A stretch of DNA of 5,006 nucleotides from an uncultured Actinomycetes bacterium. GTDB taxonomy: Bacteria > Actinomycetota > Actinomycetes > Nanopelagicales > Nanopelagicaceae. Shown here piece by piece: positions 1 through 4,452 of this stretch (within the stretch, counting starts at the first letter, position 1; the number at the start of each line of letters is the position of its first letter). The translations under genes were made by a program, and so were the position numbers. The DNA is taken from NCBI GenBank assembly GCA_903890345.1, contig CAITAV010000101.1, positions 1-5,006 of the forward strand, given 5' to 3'. The notes below the pieces were generated by a model. It was not told the DNA's origin and searched no databases. It saw nothing but the letters and a program-made list of their open reading frames with translations.

Positions 1-26
1 CAATTACCGCCCTCGGCAACAAATAA
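1..26 (+). CDS. adk: Probable C-terminal end of adenylate kinase (partial)
   Basis: Only the last seven codons and a TAA stop are visible. Read in the frame starting at base 3 they give ITALGNK. The actinobacterial Adk tail I remember (mycobacterial type) ends in an RALGK-like sequence, which is similar. Adk, which interconverts ATP, AMP and ADP, is the usual gene directly before map in actinobacterial spc operons. The stop lies 11 nt before the map start, so the two are probably co-transcribed and translationally close. A second frame also closes nearby (stop at 28-30, reading QLPPSATNK), so the assignment rests mainly on gene order and a short tail match. Confidence 0.5.
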
Positions 27-37
27 GTAGTACGCAC

Positions 38-850
38 ATGGCAATTCAAATTAAAAGCCTTGATGAGTTAAAAATCATGCGACAAGCAGGATTGTTAGTG
101 GCCCACACTCTAGATTTAATGCGCGAATCAATAAAAGTCGGAATGCGCACTGATGCCATTGATGCAATAGCAGCTGCAAACATAAAGCGCGCTGGTGCAA
201 CATCGAACTTCAAGGGCTATCACGGCTATCCCGCAACAATTTGCATCTCACTCAATGAAGAAATTGTTCACGGTATTCCGGGCGATCGAATAATCGAAGA
301 TGGCGATGTTGTTTCTATCGATTGCGGAGCAATAATTAATGGGTGGCATGGAGATGCTGCTTTTTCAGTAATTGTTGGAAAGGCTAATCCTGAAGATCAA
401 AAAATGCTCGATGTCTGCGAAGAGTCAATGTGGCGCGGTATTGCAGCTGGAAAATCTGGCGCACGTTTAAGCGATATTGGTTATGCAATCGAGCAATACA
501 TAAATTCACAAGGTCGTTACGGAATTTTGCAAGAGTACGGTGGCCACGGAATTGGCACAGAGATGCATCAAGAACCGCATGTTCTAAACTTTGGTAAGGC
601 CGGCAACGGTCCAGAAATCACTCCAGGTTTCGCACTGGCAATCGAACCGATGATTACTCGTGGAAGTGCAAAGACTCGTGTACTCGCAGATGAGTGGACA
701 GTTGTTTCACAAGATAATTCACGTGGTGCGCACTTTGAAAATTCATATGCGATTGCACCTGATGGAAAACCTTTTGTTCTTACCGCCATCGATGGGGGTC
801 GGGCTAAGTTAGCCAGCCTTGGCGTTGAGATCAGCTCACTACTTTCCTAG
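38..850 (+). CDS. map: Type I methionine aminopeptidase
   Basis: Cytosolic metalloprotease that removes the initiator Met from nascent proteins when the second residue is small. The 270-residue product has the pita-bread fold signatures in order. A substrate-side His lies in the IVHGIP segment (H78). The five metal ligands are D95 (SIDCGA), D106 (WHGDAAF), H170 (GGHGIGTEMHQEPH), E203 (AIEPMI) and E234 (HFENSYA). H177 in TEMHQEP matches the catalytic-pocket histidine of E. coli MetAP. All ligands are present, so the enzyme should be active. Length is normal for a bacterial type I enzyme without the N-terminal zinc-finger/SH3-binding extension that some actinobacterial paralogues carry. ATG at 38 is chosen because MAIQIKSLDELKIMRQAG is the usual N-terminus. 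The ribosome-binding site is poor (AAGTAG-like only). It sits between adk and infA and is likely transcribed with adk. Confidence 0.97.
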   Translation: MAIQIKSLDELKIMRQAGLLVAHTLDLMRESIKVGMRTDAIDAIAAANIKRAGATSNFKGYHGYPATICISLNEEIVHGIPGDRIIEDGDVVSIDCGAIINGWHGDAAFSVIVGKANPEDQKMLDVCEESMWRGIAAGKSGARLSDIGYAIEQYINSQGRYGILQEYGGHGIGTEMHQEPHVLNFGKAGNGPEITPGFALAIEPMITRGSAKTRVLADEWTVVSQDNSRGAHFENSYAIAPDGKPFVLTAIDGGRAKLASLGVEISSLLS

Positions 851-918
851 GCTCAAGGGCGGGGAAAAACGCCAAAATCCTCGAAAAATCTATGCGCGAA
901 TATCAAGATTTCCACTCA

Positions 919-978
919 GATTAGGGGTATAACCTCGGATTTCCCCCTAATTTCCCTTAGTAGGGGAACTCCCTTTAG
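919..978. repeat. Alternating complementary arms upstream of infA
   Basis: Four short arms alternate in sense: TTAGGGG (921-927), CCCCTAA (944-950), TTAGTAGGGG (957-966) and CCCTTTAG (971-978). Arm 1 pairs with arm 2 over 7 bp, plus A920-T951 and a G-T wobble, around a 16-nt loop that contains TATAAC (928-933). Arm 2 can instead pair with arm 3 (CCCC-CTAA with TTAG-(TA)-GGGG, two bases bulged). Arm 3 can also pair with arm 4 (AGGGG-AACT-CCCTT, one G-T wobble). The pairings are seen directly. Whether they act as a DNA operator or as exclusive RNA hairpins is not known. Confidence 0.5.
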
Positions 979-990
979 ACTGCACCTTCG
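952..990 (+). promoter_or_regulatory. Candidate promoter for infA-rpmJ
   Basis: TAGACT at 976-981 fits the TANNNT form of actinobacterial housekeeping -10 elements. An 18-nt spacer puts TTCCCT (952-957) at -35, a weak match. Transcription would then start near 988-990, giving an infA leader of about 35 nt. A second possible -10, TATAAC at 928-933, sits inside the inverted repeat upstream but lacks the final T and has no convincing -35. A promoter is expected here because the gap after map is 174 nt while most downstream genes are close-packed. Confidence 0.4.
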
Positions 991-1014
991 CACTCCATGC
1001 ATTAATAGAGAAGT

Positions 1015-1027
1015 AGGTACACGCTTG
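1015..1027 (+). promoter_or_regulatory. infA ribosome-binding site and TTG start
   Basis: AGG (1015-1017, within GTAGGTA) lies 7 nt before TTG at 1025-1027. No ATG or GTG in this frame lies near the expected N-terminus. The nearby ATG at 997-999 is out of frame. The rare TTG codon is therefore the best start. Confidence 0.7.
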
Positions 1028-1246
1028 GCAAGTAAAGATGGTGCAATCGAAATCGAAGGCACTGTTGCTGAAGCACTACCTAACGCGATGTTTCGCGTGG
1101 AGCTTACGAATGGGCACAAAATTCTTGGGCACATCAGCGGAAAAATGCGAAAGAACTACATTCGTATTTTGCCCGGTGATCGTGTCATCGTTGAATTAAG
1201 TCCATATGACCTCACCCGAGGTCGAATTGTTTTCCGTCACAAGTAA
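1025..1246 (+). CDS. infA: Translation initiation factor IF-1
   Basis: Small OB-fold protein that binds the 30S A site beside S12 and helix 44 and works with IF-2 and IF-3 in start selection. The 73-residue product is the normal actinobacterial length and matches the family almost throughout. It has KDGAIEIEGTVAEALPNAMF at the N-terminus, then VELTNGHKILGHISGKMRKNYIRILPGD through the barrel, and ends SPYDLTRGRIVFRHK. Translation starts at TTG. The stop at 1244-1246 is 15 nt before rpmJ, so the two form an operon. It has its own upstream gap with a candidate promoter. A non-AUG start on an initiation factor recalls the AUU start of E. coli infC, but autocontrol here is only a guess. Confidence 0.97.
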   Translation: MASKDGAIEIEGTVAEALPNAMFRVELTNGHKILGHISGKMRKNYIRILPGDRVIVELSPYDLTRGRIVFRHK

Positions 1247-1261
1247 TTAGGAGCAGTAATA

Positions 1262-1375
1262 ATGAAGGTACAACCAAGCGTTAAGAAGATTTGCGATAAG
1301 TGCAAAGTCATTCGACGCAAAGGTCGTGTCATGGTTATCTGCGAAAACTTGCGACACAAACAACGTCAGGGATAA
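1262..1375 (+). CDS. rpmJ: 50S ribosomal protein L36, zinc-binding form
   Basis: A 37-residue protein of the large subunit, starting MKVQPSVKKICDKC and ending LRHKQRQG. It carries the zinc-ribbon ligands C11, C14, C27 and H32, so it is the C+ (zinc-loaded) form rather than the Cys-less paralogue used under zinc starvation. Thirty-seven residues is the standard length. TAGGAG at 1248-1253 gives a good ribosome-binding site 8 nt before ATG. It follows infA by 15 nt and is followed by a 123-nt leader before rpsM. The infA-rpmJ-rpsM order is typical of Actinobacteria and Firmicutes. Confidence 0.97.
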   Translation: MKVQPSVKKICDKCKVIRRKGRVMVICENLRHKQRQG

Positions 1376-1404
1376 ATCCCTAACGAAAAAACGCGTTGTG
1401 CGAC

Positions 1405-1426
1405 TTTCTAATTAGAAATTAATTAG
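1405..1426. repeat. 14-bp perfect palindrome plus a direct repeat
   Basis: TTTCTAATTAGAAA (1405-1418) is a perfect palindrome. TAATTAG occurs at 1409-1415 and again at 1420-1426, so the copies are 11 bp apart, about one helical turn. TTGTGC (1396-1401) followed after 17 nt by TTAATT (1419-1424) is a weak possible promoter overlapping it. In RNA it would give only a 5-bp AT-rich stem, so a DNA role is more plausible if it has any role. Confidence 0.35.
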
Positions 1427-1432
1427 CAAGAC

Positions 1433-1478
1433 CTCTGGACCGGTAGGCCAGAGAACAGCATGACGGAGGACCTTCCGG
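1433..1478 (+). promoter_or_regulatory. Structured rpsM leader: hairpin with possible pseudoknot
   Basis: CTCTGG (1433-1438) pairs perfectly with CCAGAG (1448-1453). The stem can grow to 8 bp with CC/GG and one bulged A. The loop segment CCGGTAGG (1440-1447) is complementary at 7 of 8 positions to CCTTCCGG (1471-1478), 20 nt before the rpsM start. Six-bp and eight-bp helices arranged this way form an H-type pseudoknot. A competing small hairpin is CGGAG-GACC-TTCCG (1464-1477). In E. coli, S4 represses the alpha operon through a pseudoknot in the rpsM leader, and this leader occupies the same place. That it binds S4 is inference. Confidence 0.45.
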
Positions 1479-1501
1479 ATTAAAGAAATGGCATAAACAT
1501 G
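1465..1501 (+). promoter_or_regulatory. Distant Shine-Dalgarno of rpsM
   Basis: A near-perfect Shine-Dalgarno, GGAGGA (1465-1470), lies 28 nt from the rpsM ATG at 1499, too far for direct use. The 15 nt directly before the ATG have no purine-rich match except AAGAA. If CCTTC (1471-1475) pairs with GAA plus GG (1485-1487, 1490-1491, two bases bulged), the Shine-Dalgarno would be brought to within 7 nt of the start. The stem is weak, so this is a hypothesis. Confidence 0.35.
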
Positions 1502-1876
1502 GCACGTCTTGTTGGTGTCGATCTTCCACGTGAAAAGCGTGTAGAGGTCGCACTTACCTATATCTTCGGAATGGGTTTAACCCGTTCTCAAAAAACATTA
1601 GCCGCAACTGGCATTAGTCCAGATACTCGCGTTAAGGATCTCCAAGAGCCTGAGCTTGCAAAGCTACGCGAATACATTGAGGCGAACTTCAAGATTGAAG
1701 GCGATCTTCGCCGTGAAATCTCCGGTGACATCCGTCGCAAAGTTGAAATTCAAAGCTACCAAGGCATTCGTCACCGCAAGGGACTTCCTGTTCGTGGTCA
1801 GCGCACACATACAAATGCACGTACTCGTAAGGGTCCACGTAAAGCAATTGCAGGTAAGAAGAAGGTGACTAAGTAA
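1499..1876 (+). CDS. rpsM: 30S ribosomal protein S13
   Basis: Small-subunit head protein that contacts the 50S subunit through bridges B1a/B1b and touches P-site tRNA with its C-terminal tail. The 125 residues follow the family in order. The N-terminus is MARLVGVDLPREKRVEVALTY, the helix-turn-helix segment includes YIFGMGLTRSQ, and residues 83-116 read EIQSYQGIRHRKGLPVRGQR and on through THTNARTRKGPRK. The tail is Lys-rich. Length is slightly over the E. coli protein and normal for Actinobacteria. ATG at 1499 fits the conserved N-terminus despite the lack of a near Shine-Dalgarno. Its TAA shares the A at 1876 with the rpsK ATG, so translation of the two is probably coupled. It is the first gene of the alpha-operon part and has a structured leader. 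Confidence 0.98.
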   Translation: MARLVGVDLPREKRVEVALTYIFGMGLTRSQKTLAATGISPDTRVKDLQEPELAKLREYIEANFKIEGDLRREISGDIRRKVEIQSYQGIRHRKGLPVRGQRTHTNARTRKGPRKAIAGKKKVTK

Positions 1877-2295
1877 TGGCCGCTCCTAAAGCAAAGACTG
1901 CTGCTCCTGTAAAGGGCAAAGTCAAAACGCGTAAGAAAGAAAAGAAGAATGTTGCTGTTGGAAATGCTTACATTAAGAGCACTTTCAATAACACAATCAT
2001 CTCTATTACTGACACAACAGGCGCTGTTATCTCTTGGGCTTCATCTGGCCAAGTTGGTTTCAAGGGTTCACGTAAGTCCACTCCATTCGCCGCACAGCTC
2101 GCAGCAGAATCAGCAGCTCGTCGCGCACAAGAGCACGGACTTAAGAAAGTTGATGTTTTCGTTAAGGGTCCTGGTTCAGGACGCGAAACTGCAATCCGTT
2201 CATTGCAAGCAGCTGGTTTGGAAGTTGGTGCCATCTCTGATGTAACACCTGCTCCACACAATGGCTGTCGCCCAACCAAACCACGTAGAGTTTAA
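1876..2295 (+). CDS. rpsK: 30S ribosomal protein S11
   Basis: Small-subunit platform protein next to S18 and the mRNA exit/E site. The 139 residues begin with an Ala/Pro/Lys-rich basic arm (about 1-24), followed by the core: AYIKSTFNNTIISITD (31-46), SSGQVGFKGSRKSTPFAAQ (56-74) and VKGPGSGRETAIRSLQ (96-111). The end is VTPAPHNGCRPTKPRRV. The Asn-Gly pair at 129-130 corresponds to the site where E. coli S11 carries isoaspartate. The usual tail is CRPPKRRRV, so TKPRRV is a mild departure. AAGGTGA (1862-1868) inside the end of rpsM is the ribosome-binding site, about 7 nt from the start. The start overlaps the rpsM stop by 1 nt. Confidence 0.98.
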   Translation: MAAPKAKTAAPVKGKVKTRKKEKKNVAVGNAYIKSTFNNTIISITDTTGAVISWASSGQVGFKGSRKSTPFAAQLAAESAARRAQEHGLKKVDVFVKGPGSGRETAIRSLQAAGLEVGAISDVTPAPHNGCRPTKPRRV

Positions 2296-2308
2296 GGAGG
2301 AATAGAAA

Positions 2309-2935
2309 ATGGCTCGTTATACCGGAGCAGACTGCAAGCGTTGCCGTCGCGAAAAAGTAAAACTATTCCTTAAGGGATCAAAGTGCGATGGACCAAAGTG
2401 TCCGATCGAATCACGCCCTTATCCACCTGGACAACATGGTCGTGGTCGTGCCAAGGAATCTGAATACCTATTACAGATGCGCGAAAAGCAAAAGTGCGCA
2501 CGTATTTACGGTGTTCTTGAAAAGCAATTCCGTGGATATTACGAAGAAGCAAACCGCAAGCAGGGCAAGACTGGTGAAAACCTTCTTGTACTTCTTGAAA
2601 CTCGTCTAGATAACGTCGTCTTCCGCGCAGGCTTTGCAAAGAGCCGCGACATGGCACGCCAACTAGTTCGTCACGGACACTTCGTTGTTAATGGCAAGAA
2701 GGTAAACATTCCTTCATATCGCGTATCTGCGATGGACATCATCGATGTTCTTCCAAAGTCACTCGATCTCACACCATTTATCGTGGCAAGTGCTGAACTT
2801 GGTGAGAAAGCTGTTCCTGCATGGATGGAGGTTGTTGGTTCGCAAATGCGCATCATCATTCACTCAGTTCCTGCTCGCGCAGTTATCGACACCCAAATTC
2901 AAGAGCAGCTGATTGTTGAACTTTATTCCAAGTAA
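2309..2935 (+). CDS. rpsD: 30S ribosomal protein S4, zinc-binding form
   Basis: Primary 16S rRNA-binding protein of the small-subunit body, part of the mRNA entry channel, and in E. coli the translational repressor of the alpha operon. The 208 residues contain an N-terminal zinc site (C9, C12, C26, C31, the same spacing as in Thermus S4) and PYPPGQHGRGR (37-47). The S4 RNA-binding domain spans about 97-160 (ETRLDNVVFRAGFAKSRDMA, then RQLVRHGHFVVNGKKVNIPS). The C-terminus is VELYSK. AGGAGG (2295-2300) is a strong ribosome-binding site 8 nt before ATG and overlaps the rpsK stop, so the genes are coupled. With four Cys it is the C+ form. Its location inside the alpha cluster is kept, unlike in Bacillus, where rpsD sits elsewhere. 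Confidence 0.98.
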   Translation: MARYTGADCKRCRREKVKLFLKGSKCDGPKCPIESRPYPPGQHGRGRAKESEYLLQMREKQKCARIYGVLEKQFRGYYEEANRKQGKTGENLLVLLETRLDNVVFRAGFAKSRDMARQLVRHGHFVVNGKKVNIPSYRVSAMDIIDVLPKSLDLTPFIVASAELGEKAVPAWMEVVGSQMRIIIHSVPARAVIDTQIQEQLIVELYSK

Positions 2936-2944
2936 TTTTTGAAA

Positions 2945-2970
2945 GTTTAACGACCACCTGGTTGTTAAAC
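2945..2970 (+). promoter_or_regulatory. 11-bp hairpin between rpsD and rpoA
   Basis: GTTTAACGACC (2945-2955) pairs with GGTTGTTAAAC (2960-2970) around the loop ACCT, with 11 pairs including one G-T wobble. It starts 9 nt after the rpsD stop. The next bases are ACCCGCAC, so there is no T-tract and it is not a normal intrinsic terminator. It may be an RNA processing or stability element, or a protein-binding dyad. The pairing is certain and the role is unknown. Confidence 0.6.
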
Positions 2971-3011
2971 ACCCGCACGACCGCAGTACCAAACAGGAGA
3001 TCAAATAGAGG

Positions 3012-3042
3012 TTCTCCGAGAGAAGAAAGAGGAGCAACAGTG
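3012..3042 (+). promoter_or_regulatory. rpoA ribosome-binding site, GTG start and adjacent hairpin
   Basis: GGAG (3031-3034, within AAAGAGGAG) lies 5 nt before GTG at 3040-3042, which fixes the rpoA start. Just upstream, TTCTC (3012-3016) pairs with GAGAA (3020-3024). The same stretch, CTCC (3014-3017), could instead pair with the GGAG and hide it. The two pairings exclude each other. Confidence 0.6.
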
Positions 3043-4053
3043 CTAATTGCACAACGTCCCACCCTCAGTGAAGAAGTAGTCTCCGAAAATCGTTCACGTT
3101 TCATTATTGAACCGCTTGAACCAGGTTTCGGTTACACACTCGGCAACAGCATGCGCCGTACATTGCTTTCATCTATTCCAGGTGCAGCAGTGACAAGCAT
3201 TCGCGTTGCAGGAGCACTCCATGAGTTCACCACTCTTGAAGGTATTAAAGAAGATCTCACAGACATCGTTTTGAATATCAAGAACTTGGTTCTTTCATCA
3301 GATAACGATGAGCCAAGCGTTCTTTATATTCGCAAATCAGGTGCCGGAAGCGTTACTGGAGCAGATATTGCGGTGCCAACTGGCGTTGCGGTTCACAATC
3401 CAGAGCTTCACCTTGCAACTCTTAATGGAAAAGCAAACCTTGAAATCGAACTCACAGTAGAGCGCGGTCGTGGTTATGTAACAGCTGTTCAGAATAAGCA
3501 AGCAGGGGCTGAAATCGGTCGCATTCCTGTTGACTCAATTTATTCTCCAGTTCTTAAGGTCACATACAAAGTTGAAGCAACTCGCGTTGAACAGCGCACA
3601 GACTTCGATCGTCTTGTTGTTGATGTTGAAACAAAGCCATCAATGAAGCCACGCGATGCTGTTGCATCAGCTGGTAAGACACTTGTAGAACTCTTCGGTC
3701 TTGCTCGTGAACTAAATGTTGACGCAGAAGGAATCGAAATGGGACCTTCCGTTATGGATGCAGCACTTGCTGCAGATCTTGCTCTTCCAATTGAAGATCT
3801 CGATCTCACAGTTCGTTCATACAATTGCTTAAAGCGTGAAGGTATTCACACTGTCGGTGAACTTGTTAACCGTTCAGAAGCTGACCTTCTAGATATCCGT
3901 AACTTTGGTTCAAAGTCCATCGATGAGGTCAAGGCAAAGCTTGTCTCAATGGGAATGTCTATGAAGGACAGCCCAGCAGGATTTGATCCAACGAAACACC
4001 AAAACTACAACGCAGCAGTTGACGATGATTTCGTCGATGCAGATCAGGCCTAG
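3040..4053 (+). CDS. rpoA: DNA-directed RNA polymerase subunit alpha
   Basis: The alpha dimer nucleates assembly of RNA polymerase (alpha2-beta-beta'), and its C-terminal domain contacts UP elements and activators. From GTG at 3040 the product has 337 residues and opens MLIAQRPTLSEEVVSENRSR, the usual actinobacterial N-terminus. The N-terminal assembly domain spans about 1-230 and includes PGFGYTLGNSMRRTLLSSIP (29-48). The C-terminal domain spans about 248-306 and includes VRSYNCLKREGIHTVGEL. R259, N262, K265, K292 and S293 stand where E. coli has R265, N268, K271, K298 and S299 of the DNA-binding surface. The tail is acidic (AAVDDDFVDADQA). The frame is open further upstream to a TTG at 2962, but those 26 codons match nothing in the family. 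It precedes rplQ by 12 nt. Confidence 0.98.
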   Translation: MLIAQRPTLSEEVVSENRSRFIIEPLEPGFGYTLGNSMRRTLLSSIPGAAVTSIRVAGALHEFTTLEGIKEDLTDIVLNIKNLVLSSDNDEPSVLYIRKSGAGSVTGADIAVPTGVAVHNPELHLATLNGKANLEIELTVERGRGYVTAVQNKQAGAEIGRIPVDSIYSPVLKVTYKVEATRVEQRTDFDRLVVDVETKPSMKPRDAVASAGKTLVELFGLARELNVDAEGIEMGPSVMDAALAADLALPIEDLDLTVRSYNCLKREGIHTVGELVNRSEADLLDIRNFGSKSIDEVKAKLVSMGMSMKDSPAGFDPTKHQNYNAAVDDDFVDADQA

Positions 4054-4065
4054 GAGAAATAACTC

Positions 4066-4431
4066 ATGCCAAAACCAACTAAAGGTCCTCGTCTGGGCAG
4101 TGGCCCATCGCACGAGCGCCTCATCCTAGGAACACTTGCAGAGCAATTGTTCGAGCACGGAAAGATCACAACTACTGAAGCAAAGGCGAAGCGTCTTCGT
4201 CCACTTGCTGAAAAGTTAATTACCTTTGCAAAAAAGGGTGACCTTGCTGCTCGTCGCCAAGTAATGGCAACAATTGCAAACAAGGGCGTTGTACATACTT
4301 TGTTTACAGAAATTGGTCCACGTTTCGTTGCACGCAATGGTGGATATACACGTATTACAAAGATCGGACCACGTAAGGGCGACAACGCACCTATGGCGGT
4401 TATCGAAGTATTAACTGAGAAAGATAACTAA
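4066..4431 (+). CDS. rplQ: 50S ribosomal protein L17
   Basis: Large-subunit protein near the polypeptide exit. The 121 residues open MPKPTKGPRLGSGPSHERLI and continue LGTLAEQLFEHGKITTTEAK and RLRPLAEKLITFAKKGD, which is the family core. The segment after it reads FVARNGGYTRITKIGPRKGDNAPMAVIEVL. It ends at TEKDN without the Ala/Glu-rich C-terminal extension that many high-GC actinobacterial L17 proteins have, in keeping with a compact genome. AGGAG (4052-4056) overlaps the rpoA stop and lies 9 nt before ATG, so translation is probably coupled to rpoA. It is the last ribosomal gene of the run and is followed 28 nt later by a terminator-like hairpin. Confidence 0.98.
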   Translation: MPKPTKGPRLGSGPSHERLILGTLAEQLFEHGKITTTEAKAKRLRPLAEKLITFAKKGDLAARRQVMATIANKGVVHTLFTEIGPRFVARNGGYTRITKIGPRKGDNAPMAVIEVLTEKDN

Positions 4432-4452
4432 GCACTAGCTTTCTTTACTCTT
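4411..4452 (+). promoter_or_regulatory. Weak candidate promoter for truA
   Basis: TAGCTT (4436-4441) fits TANNNT, with TTAACT (4411-4416) upstream at a long 19-nt spacer. A start near 4447-4449 would leave a leader of only a few bases before ATG 4453. No Shine-Dalgarno is visible there, which would suit a leaderless or near-leaderless transcript. The match is weak and AT-rich sequence gives such hits by chance. Confidence 0.22.

Noticed and set aside
858..873. GGCG-N8-CGCC hairpin after map as a terminator
   Set aside because: The stem is only 4 bp and no T-tract follows; the next bases are A-rich.
1656..1868. Alternative + strand frames inside rpsM, rpsK and rpsD
   Set aside because: Low-complexity frame-shifted readings of conserved ribosomal-protein genes, with no independent ribosome-binding evidence.
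1968..2279. Antisense frames of about 60-110 codons opposite rpsK, rpsD, rpoA, rplQ and map
   Set aside because: They lie wholly or mostly opposite strongly conserved genes, show no family resemblance, and are expected by chance from the codon pattern.
2939..2971. TTGAAA at 2939-2944 as a -35 for an rpoA promoter
   Set aside because: No acceptable -10 lies at 16-19 nt; the 17-nt position reads TTGTTA.
2962..3039. Upstream extension of rpoA to a TTG, adding 26 residues
   Set aside because: The added residues match nothing in RpoA, overlap the 11-bp hairpin, and have no ribosome-binding site. GTG 3040 has GGAG 5 nt upstream and gives the conserved N-terminus MLIAQRPTL.
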